A stretch of 33,218 nucleotides of DNA from Myxococcales bacterium (lineage in GTDB: Bacteria > Myxococcota_A > SURF-8). The stretch lies in contig QZKR01000158.1 of NCBI GenBank assembly GCA_003598065.1, forward strand, positions 1 to 33,218, given 5' to 3'. A model generated the notes under the pieces. It was not told the DNA's origin. It made no database searches and saw only the letters and a list, made by a program, of their open reading frames with translations. Position numbers and translations under genes: made by a program. Positions 1 to 8,178 of this stretch are shown piece by piece (positions within the stretch are counted from its first letter, which is position 1; each line of letters opens with the position of its first letter).

Positions 1-984
1 TAATATGGCGGCCGCGAGAGCCGACAGTATCCACCACCGGCGATGACCCCGATTTCTCGCGACGACGTTTTCACTGGCTGTCTCAGCGGGAGGCAAAACT
101 TGCGTCCGCCTCCGTTCCCCCGAGGCCTCGGCGGCGGCGCATTCAGCAACGATCCGGGCCAGTTCATCGCGCGACGCCACGGCATCGGCGGCGGCATGGG
201 GCCGCAAGGCGGCCATCGCCGCCCGGGCCGAGGCAGGCCGTCTGGCCGGCTCGTCGGCGAGCCAGGGGCGCAGGGTCTCCGCCAACGGACGAAACGGCGC
301 GGAAAAGGCGTCGTCAAGCCAGGCGCGACGTTGCGCTTCCGTATCCAATGGTCCCGCCGGAAAACCGCCGACGGTCTCCAGCAGCACCAGCGCGAGACTG
401 TAAAGATCGCTTGAAGCATCGAGCGGCCGGCCGGCCTTGCGCTCCGGCGGCGCATAGCGCCAGGTGCCGTGCAGGGCCGTTTGCGCCGCCGGCGCGGCGT
501 CGGCAAGCCTGGCCACGCCGAAATCGGCAAGCTTGACGAAGCCGTCGCGGCTCAACAACAGATTGCCGGGGCTGACGTCGCGATGCAGCACCCGGCCCTG
601 CGGATGGTCATGCAGATAAGCCAGGGCGTCCAGGACTTGCAGGCCGACATGGGCTATAAGCGACGGGGTGAGGCGGCCGCAGGGCGCGCGGCCCAGGTCC
701 ACGCCATCGACGTATTCCATCGCCAGGACGGGTTCGCCGTCGATTTCCTCGACGCCGTAAAGCTGGACAAGGTTGGGATGAGCGAGCGGCAGGGCGATTT
801 CGGCTTCGCGCAAGAAAAGCCGCACGAACTCCGCATCCTCGCGCAAGGCGGGCCGGATGCGTTTCAGAGCCAGCCGTTTCGTCAGCCCCTGCGGCCCTTC
901 GCGCTCGGCGAGCCATACTTCCGCCATGCCGCCTTGGCCAAGGCATCGCAGAATGCGATAGGGACCGAAGCGCGCCGCGCTCAT
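1..984 (-). CDS. Hanks-type serine/threonine protein kinase, C-terminus cut by the window edge
   Basis: Translation from the ATG at 984 runs open for 328 codons to the window edge, so the protein is incomplete. It has all the landmarks of an active eukaryotic-like kinase: Gly-rich loop GQGGMAEVW (residues 17-25), the lysine in LALKRI (K41), an alpha-C glutamate (E60 or E62), catalytic loop HRDVSPGN (H134, D136, N141), DFG (D154) and an APE-like YAPPE ending at E181. A basic stretch followed by a hydrophobic segment begins near residue 316, which suggests a cytoplasmic kinase domain tied to the membrane with an unseen extracytoplasmic part. The HRDVSPxN loop is common in Myxococcota kinases. 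The start overlaps the operon: TGA of the upstream muramidase gene, one base, then ATG, so translation is probably coupled. Its substrates cannot be told from the sequence; neighbours suggest envelope or lipid metabolism. Confidence 0.9.
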   Translation of the reverse strand, partial: MSAARFGPYRILRCLGQGGMAEVWLAEREGPQGLTKRLALKRIRPALREDAEFVRLFLREAEIALPLAHPNLVQLYGVEEIDGEPVLAMEYVDGVDLGRAPCGRLTPSLIAHVGLQVLDALAYLHDHPQGRVLHRDVSPGNLLLSRDGFVKLADFGVARLADAAPAAQTALHGTWRYAPPERKAGRPLDASSDLYSLALVLLETVGGFPAGPLDTEAQRRAWLDDAFSAPFRPLAETLRPWLADEPARRPASARAAMAALRPHAAADAVASRDELARIVAECAAAEASGERRRTQVLPPAETASENVVARNRGHRRWWILSALAAAIL

Positions 985-985
985 C

Positions 986-2188
986 TCACGATTCGGGGAA
1001 GGGGTAAAGCAGATAAGCCTGCCGCCTGGCGTCGTAATCGGCGAGTTCGGGCTGCCCCCACTCGGCGAAAGCCGCCCGATCGGCTCCGCTTTCGATCGCC
1101 TGCCGCAAAGCAGGATCGCCCAGCAGCAAATCGATGGCGAGACGGTTGGTCACGAATTCGTAGGGCTCGGTGCGCCAGGCCAATTCCTTGTGCATTTCGA
1201 AAACGTGCCGCAAAGCCAGGACGTAGGTGAGCCAGGGGCGGAAGAGGCGCGCGTCCGTGACGTGCGCCTGGACTCCCGAGCAGCGTCGCCCGGCCCATTT
1301 GTGGAACGTCGGCTGAAAGGCGACGGGACGGAAGAGCGCGCCGGGCAGGCCTTCGGCGTCCAGCCGCCGCGCCAATTCGCGCCCATCGACAAAAGGCGCG
1401 CCGAACAGCTCGAAGGGCCGGGTCGTGCCGCGCCCTTCGGAAAGGTTCGTGCCTTCGAGAAGACAGCCGCCGGGGTAAACGAGCGCCGTTTCCGGCGTGG
1501 GCATGTTGGGCGAGGGCATGACCCACGGCAGGCCCGTATCGATGAAGCGCATGTCGCGCCGCCAGCCGCGCATCGGCACGATTTCCAGATCCGCGCCGAG
1601 CTTGTACTCGTCGTTGATGAACAGCGCCAGTTCGCCCAGCGTCAGTCCGTGCCGGGCCGGCAAGGCGTAGTAGCCGACAAAGGAACGCATCTCCGGCTTC
1701 GGAAGCGGGCCTTCCACCTCGACCCCGCCGATCGGATTCGGCCGATCGAGCACAACCACCCGCACGCCGGCGAGCGCGGCGCGCTCCATGCAGAAGGCGA
1801 GCGTCGTATAAAACGTGTAGTAGCGGGCCCCCACGTCCTGCAGGTCCGCGACGAGAACGTCGATGTCGTCGAGATCGTCCAGACTCGGCCAGAGGGAGGC
1901 GAAATCGTCGCCATAAAGATTAACGACGGGAACGGCTTCGCGCCTCCCGGCGGCCCCGGCCCGCGCCATCGTCACCTGATCCTGCAGCAGGCCGTCCAAG
2001 CCGTGTTCGGGGGCGAAAACGCGCCCCAGCAGGACATCGGGCGCGGCGGAAAGAATATCCAGGATGTGCCGGCAGCGGCCGTCAACGCTCGCCTGATGGC
2101 AAAGCACGGCGACGCGCTGGCCCCGCAGCCGCTCGCACGCCTCGGCGGCCAGGACGTCCAGGCCGGTCAGCACGGCGGATTCGGCCAT
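986..2188 (-). CDS. namZ: NamZ-like exo-beta-N-acetylmuramidase (DUF1343 family)
   Basis: The 400-residue protein shows the family blocks in order: FAPEHGLDG (residues 58-66, with the conserved E61-H62), VVNLYG, DVLVADLQDVGARYYTFYTT, VLDRPNPIGG with veGP, SFVGYYALPARHGLTLGELA, and a C-terminal block with PTFHKW. Characterised NamZ enzymes remove terminal MurNAc from peptidoglycan fragments, and the Glu of the PEHG motif is the likely acid/base. I see no signal peptide, so a cytoplasmic role in cell-wall recycling fits better than a secreted lysin. The ATG at 2188 is preferred over a start 15 codons upstream because it follows the pssA stop by one base (TAG, C, ATG); the extra upstream residues are Arg-rich and unlike the family. 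Family membership is sure; activity on MurNAc is inferred. Confidence 0.9.
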   Translation of the reverse strand: MAESAVLTGLDVLAAEACERLRGQRVAVLCHQASVDGRCRHILDILSAAPDVLLGRVFAPEHGLDGLLQDQVTMARAGAAGRREAVPVVNLYGDDFASLWPSLDDLDDIDVLVADLQDVGARYYTFYTTLAFCMERAALAGVRVVVLDRPNPIGGVEVEGPLPKPEMRSFVGYYALPARHGLTLGELALFINDEYKLGADLEIVPMRGWRRDMRFIDTGLPWVMPSPNMPTPETALVYPGGCLLEGTNLSEGRGTTRPFELFGAPFVDGRELARRLDAEGLPGALFRPVAFQPTFHKWAGRRCSGVQAHVTDARLFRPWLTYVLALRHVFEMHKELAWRTEPYEFVTNRLAIDLLLGDPALRQAIESGADRAAFAEWGQPELADYDARRQAYLLYPFPES

Positions 2189-2189
2189 G

Positions 2190-3020
2190 CTACGGTTCCT
2201 CCGTCGGCTCCTCTGAAGGCGCGTCCAGCGCATCCGGACCCAAGCCCCACTCGGCGTAGATCCGCTCCCGGTCTTTATAGGCGTGGGCGAAACTGACGAT
2301 CAGGTAGAGGGCGGCCGCGCCAAGCAGAAATTCGGGAAATTTCCGCAGGATGATAAGCACGATCGACAGCACGATGCCGAACGCGTCGAACGTCCTGGCG
2401 AAGCGCGTCTTTTTCGCACCGGCCTTGGCGATCGGGAAGGTCGAGACCTGCATCGCGCCAAGCAGGATCATCAGATAGGGAATGCCTTGCAGCATTTCCA
2501 CGAAAACGGGGAATTGCAAATATTTGTAGCAGGTCAGGATATAGGTGGCCGCAAGCCCGCCGGCGACCGTCGTGGCCATGCCCATCATGTAGCGTGAACC
2601 GCGCAGGTCCGTGATATTGAAGCGAGCCAGGCGAAGCGCCGAGGTCAGGATAAAGAACACCAGCGAGGCATACAGGAAGAATGGCGTATCCTTGTGCTCG
2701 AACGCCACCTTGATCTTCGGATCCACCGAACAGATGACGAACACCAGAAAAGCCGGCGCGATGCCGAAGGCGACGAAATCGGAAAACGAGTCGAGCTGGC
2801 CGCCGAAGGGCGACGAAGCCTTGAGCACGCGCGCGGTGGAGCCGTCGAGCTTGTCGAGGATGGTGCTGTACATGATGACCCAGGCCGCGACGACGAACTG
2901 GCCCTGGTACGCATAGTAAATCGACACCATCCCCATCACGATCGACAAGGCCGTGATCGCGTTGGGAATGACGTATTTCGATTTGGCGCGAAGATCCCTG
3001 GCGAGCGCGCGTTCGACCAC
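2190..3020 (-). CDS. pssA: CDP-diacylglycerol--serine O-phosphatidyltransferase
   Basis: This 276-residue integral membrane protein carries the full CDP-alcohol phosphatidyltransferase signature DG-x2-AR-x8-G-x3-D-x3-D (DGSTAR, then GG, then LDSFSD), whose aspartates bind the metal and CDP-diacylglycerol. The rest is a series of hydrophobic helices, and the length is normal for type II phosphatidylserine synthases. It makes phosphatidylserine, the precursor of phosphatidylethanolamine. The start is GTG directly after the TAA of the hydrolase gene, with GGAGG inside the end of that gene, so the two are translationally coupled. Other CDP-alcohol transferases share the motif; length and the N-terminal YVIPNAITALS region favour PssA. 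Confidence 0.9.
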   Translation of the reverse strand: MVERALARDLRAKSKYVIPNAITALSIVMGMVSIYYAYQGQFVVAAWVIMYSTILDKLDGSTARVLKASSPFGGQLDSFSDFVAFGIAPAFLVFVICSVDPKIKVAFEHKDTPFFLYASLVFFILTSALRLARFNITDLRGSRYMMGMATTVAGGLAATYILTCYKYLQFPVFVEMLQGIPYLMILLGAMQVSTFPIAKAGAKKTRFARTFDAFGIVLSIVLIILRKFPEFLLGAAALYLIVSFAHAYKDRERIYAEWGLGPDALDAPSEEPTEEP

Positions 3021-3860
3021 TTATCCCTCCGTCAGACGCCCGCCGAGCCAATCCAGCGCAAGCTGGATCGGTTTTTCGCGGCCGTGTTCGTTGAAAATTT
3101 CGTGATACAGCCCGTCCAACATCGCGAACTTCGATTCGCCGCCGCCGATCAGTTCGGCGAAGCGGCGCGTTTTCTGCGGGTCGGCGATGCGGTCGTCGCC
3201 CCCGTGCATGATCAAGGCCGGCAGGGTCCAGCGGCTGGCCTGATCGAGGCAAAACTCCTGCGCCGCCGTCGATTCGGTGAACCAGCGGGCATTGGCGATC
3301 TTGGACACCGTGGGGTCGGCGATGTATTCCTGGACCACCCGTTCATCGTGCGAAAGCAGATGCGGATCGAGCTCGCTCTTCAAGGACAGAGAAGGCCAGA
3401 CCCGGGACATGAACTTGCCCAACGCTTCCTTCCACGCCGGCACCGCCGCCTTGAGTCCCAGATAAGGCGAGGAAAGCACGACGCCGGCAAGCGCCGGCTT
3501 GCGCGTCAGGACGTAATTGACGGCGATCAACCCGCCCATGCTGTGGCCGAGCAGAAACAGCGGCCCGGCCGGATAGAACCCGCGAACGTCCTGGAGAAAA
3601 AGATCCAGGTCTTCGAGGTATTCCTCGAAGCGCAGCACGGCGGCGCGCTGGCCTTCCGATTTGCCGTGGCCGCGATGGTCGAGCAGATAGCAGGAGAGCC
3701 CGGCCCCGCAAAGCTTTTCGATCACATGGCCGTACCGCAGACTGTGCTCGCAGTACCCGTGCAGGATCGCCACCGCGCCTTTCGGGGCGTCCGCTTCATG
3801 GCGGTGCGTAAACAGCCTGAGCCCGCCGGACCCCTGGATATATTTTTCTGCGTGCAACAC
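3021..3860 (-). CDS. Alpha/beta hydrolase, monoacylglycerol lipase/lysophospholipase-like
   Basis: The 279-residue protein has the S33/Hydrolase_4 layout: LHGYCEHSLRY oxyanion region (residues 33-43), LLDHRGHGKSEG (59-70), nucleophile elbow GHSMGG with S107, a cap region around 135-200, an acidic residue in HGGDDRIADP (D223 likely) and the catalytic H253 in LYHEIFNE. These are the marks of bacterial monoglyceride lipases and lysophospholipases. No signal peptide is visible. It is the first gene of the operon leading to pssA, which suggests acyl-glycerol or phospholipid turnover, though the substrate is an inference. The start is GTG at 3860, chosen because GGGGAGG lies seven bases upstream; no ATG is available nearby. 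Confidence 0.82.
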   Translation of the reverse strand: MLHAEKYIQGSGGLRLFTHRHEADAPKGAVAILHGYCEHSLRYGHVIEKLCGAGLSCYLLDHRGHGKSEGQRAAVLRFEEYLEDLDLFLQDVRGFYPAGPLFLLGHSMGGLIAVNYVLTRKPALAGVVLSSPYLGLKAAVPAWKEALGKFMSRVWPSLSLKSELDPHLLSHDERVVQEYIADPTVSKIANARWFTESTAAQEFCLDQASRWTLPALIMHGGDDRIADPQKTRRFAELIGGGESKFAMLDGLYHEIFNEHGREKPIQLALDWLGGRLTEG

Positions 3861-3972
3861 GGCTCACCCTCCCCTTGCTCCACGCCCGCCGACGTGCGAC
3901 CGGACGACTACCGGATTTGGCTTGCCGCCTTTTTCTGCTGGAATCGACGCCGCTCCCGACGGCCTGCGAGCA

Positions 3973-4001
3973 TTTCTAGCGAATTTGCCGGGGCGCGTCA
4001 A
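3973..4001 (-). promoter_or_regulatory. Sigma-70-type promoter of the hydrolase-pssA-namZ-kinase operon
   Basis: On the minus strand TTGACG is followed after exactly 17 bp by TAGAAA. It lies about 110 bp upstream of the hydrolase GTG and downstream of the hairpin that closes the preceding gene, so it is well placed to start the four-gene operon. Confidence 0.55.
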
Positions 4002-4009
4002 CCGGAAGT

Positions 4010-4038
4010 GGAGAAAAGCGAAAAATCGCATTTTCTCC
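4010..4038 (-). terminator. Hairpin between the nucleotidase gene and the next promoter
   Basis: GGAGAAAAGCGA and TCGCATTTTCTCC form a 12-bp inverted repeat with a single bulged A and a four-base loop. It lies 28 bp past the nucleotidase stop and just before the next operon's promoter. The stem is A/T-rich at its base and lacks a clear U tract, so it may be a weak terminator or an RNA-stability element. Confidence 0.35.
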
Positions 4039-4065
4039 AAGAACCGGGCCAAACGAAAAGCGCCG

Positions 4066-5625
4066 TCAGAAAAACCGGATTCGGCCATCCGCGGTGGTGG
4101 CGATCACGCCTTTCTTGGCGACGAAATTGACAAAAAGGTCGCGCAAGGTGACGCCGGTGTCGTAATAAGACGCGGCTTCTTTCAATTCCTTGTAGCCGTC
4201 CCCGCCGGCGGCAAGGAAGTCGTTCGTCGCCAGGCGGTACGTTTTGCTCAAGACAAGCGGCGCGCCGTTCACCTGCACGTCCTTGAGCAAGCCGTTCTGA
4301 ATGCCGAAACGCAGGCCGGACACCTGCAGAAAACCGCCGAAATACTGTCCCGGGGGACACGTCAGCCGGCCTTTGATGGAACGCGCCAGGACGAGCAGAA
4401 GCTGCTCGCCGGTCACTTCCAGGCGTACGACGTGGTTGTCCATGGGAAGAGCGCTTATAACGTCGCCCAACGTCACGGGACCGGGCTGGATGCTGGAACG
4501 AATCGCCCCGCTGTTGATGACGGCGACATCCGCTTCCGCTTGGAGACGGATCAGATCGGCGATGAGACTGCCCAAATTGGTCTCTTGCGTGCGCACCGAT
4601 TCCCGCTCGCCGTCCAGGAACACGGCGCTCTGGCCGACAACCCGCGCGATTTCGGCGCTCAAGCGCCGGTCGTAGGAACCGACCAAAGCCGCCATCTCCG
4701 GATCTTCCGGCATGCCGTGGCGAATCGGGATCAGACGATGCGAGATCATGCGGGCCCGTCCCTGCATCACCTCGACATCCAATCGACCTAGATACAGCCC
4801 GCGGTCTCCGGCATGAGCGATGAGCACGCCGTTTTGCAGCAGAGGCTCGGCCAAAAGGGTGTGGGTATGGCCGCCGATGATGACACCGATGCCGGGAAAT
4901 TCGTTGGCCATGGTTTTGTCGTCGCCGATGCCGAGGTGACTAAGCAGAATCACGAGATCCGTATCTCTTTGCACCTGAGGAAGATAGCGTTGCAGCGACA
5001 AAGGCGGGTAGGCGAAGCGATAGGCGGCCACGTTGGCGGGGTGCGTGGTGATCGGCGTCTCGGGGGTGGTCAATCCGATCAACCCGACGCGCAGCCCGTT
5101 GGCCATTTTGCGTTTCAGGTACGGTTTGAAAATCAGATCCGGTCCGTTGAATTCGTAAATGCTTGCCGAAAGAAACGGAAACTTCGCCTGTTCGATCAGT
5201 TGCAGCAGCCGGTCCGCGCCGAAATCGAACTCGTGATTGCCGATGGCCGAAGCGTCAAGGCCGAGCAGATTGAAGGCGGCGATCTCCGCTTCGCCTCGAA
5301 ACGCGGTGGACAACGGCGTGCCCTGAATGTTGTCGCCGGAGGAAACGACCAACGTATCGACGCCTTCCGCGGCGTTTTTCGCGCGGATATCCTTGATAAG
5401 TCTGGCCAACCTGGCGAATCCGCCGGATTTCTCGGCGTCTCCGTAAAATCTTGTGAAAGGCGTGAGATGGCCGTGGAAATCGCCGAAATAGAGGATCGCA
5501 AGCTGACGCTTGGTGATCTCCGGCAGCGGGAGGGATTTTTTCTCTTCGGAGCAAGCGCCCCAGATCAGAAAAAACAACACGATCAGGATCGTCGGCCCTC
5601 TGCCCCTCATGCTGATCGCCGCCAT
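4066..5625 (-). CDS. UshA-like 5'-nucleotidase/2',3'-cyclic phosphodiesterase, probable lipoprotein
   Basis: The 519-residue protein has both domains of the family. The N-terminal calcineurin-like domain shows FGDFHGHL (D49, H51), SSGDNIQG (D98), IGNHEFDFG (N130, H131), LLSHLG (H230) and GGHTHT (H253, H255), the two-metal ligands. The C-terminal domain has NLGSLIADLIR, INSGAIRSS, LPMDNHVV and ATNDFLAAGGDGY, which bind the nucleotide. The N-terminus has a hydrophobic segment ending at a cysteine (WGAC, C25); the Trp at -3 is unusual for a lipobox, so lipidation is probable rather than sure. It would release phosphate and nucleosides from nucleotides in the periplasm. The ATG at 5625 has GGAGG about 12 bases upstream; the ATG at 5610 is an alternative with no Shine-Dalgarno. 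It appears to be a single-gene unit with its own promoter. Confidence 0.9.
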   Translation of the reverse strand: MAAISMRGRGPTILIVLFFLIWGACSEEKKSLPLPEITKRQLAILYFGDFHGHLTPFTRFYGDAEKSGGFARLARLIKDIRAKNAAEGVDTLVVSSGDNIQGTPLSTAFRGEAEIAAFNLLGLDASAIGNHEFDFGADRLLQLIEQAKFPFLSASIYEFNGPDLIFKPYLKRKMANGLRVGLIGLTTPETPITTHPANVAAYRFAYPPLSLQRYLPQVQRDTDLVILLSHLGIGDDKTMANEFPGIGVIIGGHTHTLLAEPLLQNGVLIAHAGDRGLYLGRLDVEVMQGRARMISHRLIPIRHGMPEDPEMAALVGSYDRRLSAEIARVVGQSAVFLDGERESVRTQETNLGSLIADLIRLQAEADVAVINSGAIRSSIQPGPVTLGDVISALPMDNHVVRLEVTGEQLLLVLARSIKGRLTCPPGQYFGGFLQVSGLRFGIQNGLLKDVQVNGAPLVLSKTYRLATNDFLAAGGDGYKELKEAASYYDTGVTLRDLFVNFVAKKGVIATTADGRIRFF

Positions 5626-5669
5626 GCGCTTTTCGAGCCTCCGCTTCCTTCCTTCACCAGGGCGGCGTT

Positions 5670-5698
5670 ATTATAGGTGATCCCGCGGCTGGGCTCAA
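5670..5698 (-). promoter_or_regulatory. Sigma-70-type promoter of the nucleotidase gene
   Basis: On the minus strand TTGAGC, 17 bp, then a perfect TATAAT, about 45 bp upstream of the first ATG. This is one of the best -10 boxes in the window. Confidence 0.65.
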
Positions 5699-5903
5699 TG
5701 TAATTATCTCTCGGAAACCCGTCGCGGCGCGATGTTGATCCAGGCATCGCGTCCGAATATAGCCGTAGGCTTTTTGTTCCGTAAAAGCGCATGCGGGGGC
5801 GGATTGGGAGGACCTGTCTCGTTTTGAGGACGGCGATTTCTCCGGTCGAGGGATTGGTCTGGATACGGAGTGAAAATGGGGGAAAATCCGCTCTTCCCGC
5901 GTC
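5699..5903. other. Intergenic stretch without a recognised gene
   Basis: This stretch lies between the divergent nucleotidase and GT-C promoters. Short open frames cross it on both strands but none has a Shine-Dalgarno, a plausible start and recognisable composition. I see no tRNA, repeat or riboswitch in it. Confidence 0.5.
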
Positions 5904-5931
5904 TTGACAAAACAAAAATTTCAAGTAAAAT
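5904..5931 (+). promoter_or_regulatory. Strong sigma-70-type promoter upstream of the GT-C gene
   Basis: TTGACA, a 16-bp A-rich spacer, then TAAAAT. It matches the sigma-70 consensus at all six -35 positions and five of six -10 positions. The expected transcription start is near 5938, only about ten bases before the terminator hairpin that follows. Confidence 0.7.
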
Positions 5932-5946
5932 GAATTTCATCCTGTT

Positions 5947-5977
5947 CGCCACGGCTTTGGGTCGTGGCGTTTTTTTT
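5947..5977 (+). terminator. Intrinsic terminator or leader attenuator just after the promoter
   Basis: CGCCACG (5947-5953), a nine-base loop, CGTGGCG (5963-5969), then eight T residues (5970-5977). It is a textbook intrinsic terminator placed about 40 bp after the predicted start of transcription and 42 bp before the GT-C start codon, so it may act as an attenuator. A second small inverted repeat, GTTTGC/GCAAAC (5985-5999), follows. Confidence 0.75.
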
Positions 5978-6019
5978 GCAGAACGTTTGCCGCGCAAACC
6001 GGCGGGGCGGAGCCCTCGG

Positions 6020-8023
6020 ATGTACTGGGAGTGGACGATAAACAGCCTGGCGGACTGGCTCGAACGCTATGGCGACGCCCTTCAGAGGTCCTGGCCGCAA
6101 CTGGCCGTCACGGCGTTGGCGGCCCTGGCGCTCGCCGCACTGGGAGCCTGGCTGTCGCGGCGGCCCTCGCGGCTGGAGGGGCTTGCACGCTTCACGCGGC
6201 GCCGGACGGTGGTTGCAGGGCTGTTTCTCCTCGCCGCAACACTGCTTTTAGTTCGCGCCTGGCAGATGCTCTGGGTCGGCGACGACGCCTACATTTCCTT
6301 CCGTTACGTCGATAACCTCGTTGCGGGACACGGGCTTGTCTTCAACATCGGCGAGCGCGTCGAGGGCTATACGAATTTCCTCTGGGTGATCCTGCTCGCG
6401 CCGTTCGCGGCGCTCGGGCTGCCGTCGCCCGAAGTGTCCCTCGTACTGAACCTCGTTTTCGCCGCGCTGCATGTGCTCGTGATGGTGCTGCTGCTGCGCG
6501 AGCACGACCCTTGGGCTCGCTCGGGCAAACCTTTTCTGCCGATCGCACCGTTCCTGATCGGCTTCAATTACGCCTTTCTGAGCTATTGCACCTCGGGAAT
6601 GGAAACGGCGCTGGGGGCTTGCCTTGTGACGACCGGCCTGTATTTCGCGCTTAAGCCCGTCGGGTTTCGCAACGGGCTGCTTGCCGGTTCGATGCTGATC
6701 CTCGGGACCATGACACGCCCGGACTACTCGCTGTTTTACGTCGCGATGGCGGCGGCCGTGGCTTACGACGTTTGCCGCGCGGCTCCGGCGGGAATGAGAA
6801 GCAAATTGAGCGCGTTTCTTTCGCCGGCGCTCCGCCGCGCCATGCTCGGCTATGCGTTGCCGTTCGTCGTCCTGTACCTGCCCTACTTCTTCTGGCGCTG
6901 GAACTACTACGGCTACCCCTATCCCAACACCTATTACGCCAAAATGGCCTACGACTCGTACTGGTCTCAGGGCTTCGTGTATCTGGTGACATTCCTCTTC
7001 GGCGACAATTTCTGGATCGCCGGGCTGTGGTGGATCGGCGCGCTCTGGCTTTCCCGAAAAACGACCGCCCTGCGCCGTTTGAACGTTTTCGCCGTTACGG
7101 CAAGCGTCCTGGTCACATTCTACACAGTGAAGATAGGCGGCGACTTCATGTACGGCCGCTTCTTCGCGCCGCTGGCGCCGCTGCTGCTGCTCAGCCTGGA
7201 AACAGGCCTGAAAGCGGCGGCGATCGACGGCGCGCGAACCCGGCCCGAGGTTTTGCGCTCCACCTCCAAGCGGGCTTTCCTCGCCATCGGCCTGAGCGTT
7301 TTTCTGGCCGGCTGGCTGGCGCTGCCCTTCCGCTTGATCCCGCCCTGGGAGATCGTCCGGCATGTCGCCGACGAGAGCAGCTATTACCGCGTCAACCGCT
7401 TTCATCCCCTCGCCATCAGAAGCACCTATTTCGACCTTTCCCAGGCCTTGATGAAAGCCTTCGCCGATTTCGAAGAAAAGCCGCTTCTGGCTTCGACCTC
7501 GATCGGCATGATCGCCTACTACTCCAAGACGCCGATCATCGATATTTTCGGTCTCACCGACGAACACGTCGCCCATCAGCCATATAAGGGCCGCCGCCAA
7601 CGTCCAGGCCACGAGCGCCGCGCCGATCTGGAGTACATCAAGAAGAGGAACCCGTACATTTTCAGAGCAAAATTCAACGACTATTTCCATATCGGATACG
7701 ACGCCCTGACCAGTATTTACTTCAACGACATCGTGGTCATCACCACCGCCTACCGCCCCGACATTCTGGAGCGCTTGTCGAAAAACAAGCGCGTTCAATT
7801 CCGCTACACGGATTTCCCTCGCCACCTCGACCGATATATCCGCCAAATGCCCCACAAACCTACTGCCGAGATTGAAAAAGACTTGTATTTCTTCGAAGAT
7901 TTTTACTTCAAGCACAACTTGGATCCAAAGCGTTTGCAGGCCATTCAATCTCATCTCTCCGAACGGCATGCAGAGCTTCTGACCGGCACAAGCTCTCCTC
8001 GCAAGACGACTTCCGAAAATTAG
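6020..8023 (+). CDS. GT-C fold polyprenyl-phosphate-dependent glycosyltransferase, multi-pass membrane protein
   Basis: The 667-residue protein starts with a membrane segment, then carries the block GDDAYISFRY (D88-D89) followed by VAGHGLVFN, GERVEGYTNFLW. This block is typical of a family of bacterial GT-C membrane glycosyltransferases related in motif to the mycobacterial arabinofuranosyltransferase AftB; the Asp pair on the first extracytoplasmic loop is the expected catalytic or metal site. About ten further hydrophobic helices run to residue 440 or so, then a soluble C-terminal domain of roughly 200 residues. The ATG at 6020 is chosen because GGAG lies seven bases upstream; a longer in-frame reading from 5870 would run through the promoter and terminator and is rejected. 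Donor and acceptor are unknown. There is no partner gene in the unit. Confidence 0.8.
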   Translation: MYWEWTINSLADWLERYGDALQRSWPQLAVTALAALALAALGAWLSRRPSRLEGLARFTRRRTVVAGLFLLAATLLLVRAWQMLWVGDDAYISFRYVDNLVAGHGLVFNIGERVEGYTNFLWVILLAPFAALGLPSPEVSLVLNLVFAALHVLVMVLLLREHDPWARSGKPFLPIAPFLIGFNYAFLSYCTSGMETALGACLVTTGLYFALKPVGFRNGLLAGSMLILGTMTRPDYSLFYVAMAAAVAYDVCRAAPAGMRSKLSAFLSPALRRAMLGYALPFVVLYLPYFFWRWNYYGYPYPNTYYAKMAYDSYWSQGFVYLVTFLFGDNFWIAGLWWIGALWLSRKTTALRRLNVFAVTASVLVTFYTVKIGGDFMYGRFFAPLAPLLLLSLETGLKAAAIDGARTRPEVLRSTSKRAFLAIGLSVFLAGWLALPFRLIPPWEIVRHVADESSYYRVNRFHPLAIRSTYFDLSQALMKAFADFEEKPLLASTSIGMIAYYSKTPIIDIFGLTDEHVAHQPYKGRRQRPGHERRADLEYIKKRNPYIFRAKFNDYFHIGYDALTSIYFNDIVVITTAYRPDILERLSKNKRVQFRYTDFPRHLDRYIRQMPHKPTAEIEKDLYFFEDFYFKHNLDPKRLQAIQSHLSERHAELLTGTSSPRKTTSEN

Positions 8024-8034
8024 TGTTTCATCGA

Positions 8035-8063
8035 TTGTAACACCTGTTGCATAGCTGTATCAT
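8035..8063 (+). promoter_or_regulatory. Candidate promoter of the thiol-redox operon
   Basis: TTGTAA, 17 bp, TATCAT, about 115 bp before the TPR gene. A second candidate lies nearer the gene (TAACAT at 8149-8154), but its best upstream box (CTGACT) is 19 bp away. Confidence 0.4.
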
Positions 8064-8069
8064 TGCAAC
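8046..8069. promoter_or_regulatory. Inverted repeat overlapping the -10 box, possible operator
   Basis: GTTGCA (8046-8051) and TGCAAC (8064-8069) form a perfect 6-bp inverted repeat with a 12-bp centre. It spans the -10 box of the candidate promoter, where a dimeric repressor could block initiation. Confidence 0.35.
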
Positions 8070-8178
8070 ATGAGCGCCGCGTTTCCGCTCCCACCAATAA
8101 ATTAAAACAAGCAACGAAATCAACTGACTAAAAGTTTTGGCACAGTTCTAACATAGTGTTCTGGTCAGGAGATGGAAC

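Noticed and set aside
2694..4130. A 478-codon plus-strand frame across pssA and the hydrolase
   Set aside because: Antisense to two genes with intact catalytic motifs; it also crosses a promoter and a hairpin.
5607..5997. Short minus-strand frames upstream of the nucleotidase gene
   Set aside because: No ribosome site, no recognisable composition, and they overlap the nucleotidase promoter and the plus-strand terminator.
5870..6019. A 50-codon N-terminal extension of the GT-C protein
   Set aside because: It would be translated through the promoter and terminator, and a Shine-Dalgarno marks the ATG at 6020.
6248..7969. A 573-codon open frame antisense to the GT-C gene
   Set aside because: It is the complement of a gene with clear membrane and motif structure; its own product is low-complexity, Arg/Gln/Asp-rich, with no start signal. 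High G+C produces such frames.
8137..8154. A sigma-54-like site (TTGGCAC) before the TPR gene
   Set aside because: The invariant GC of the -12 element is AC here, at the required ten-base spacing, so the match fails.
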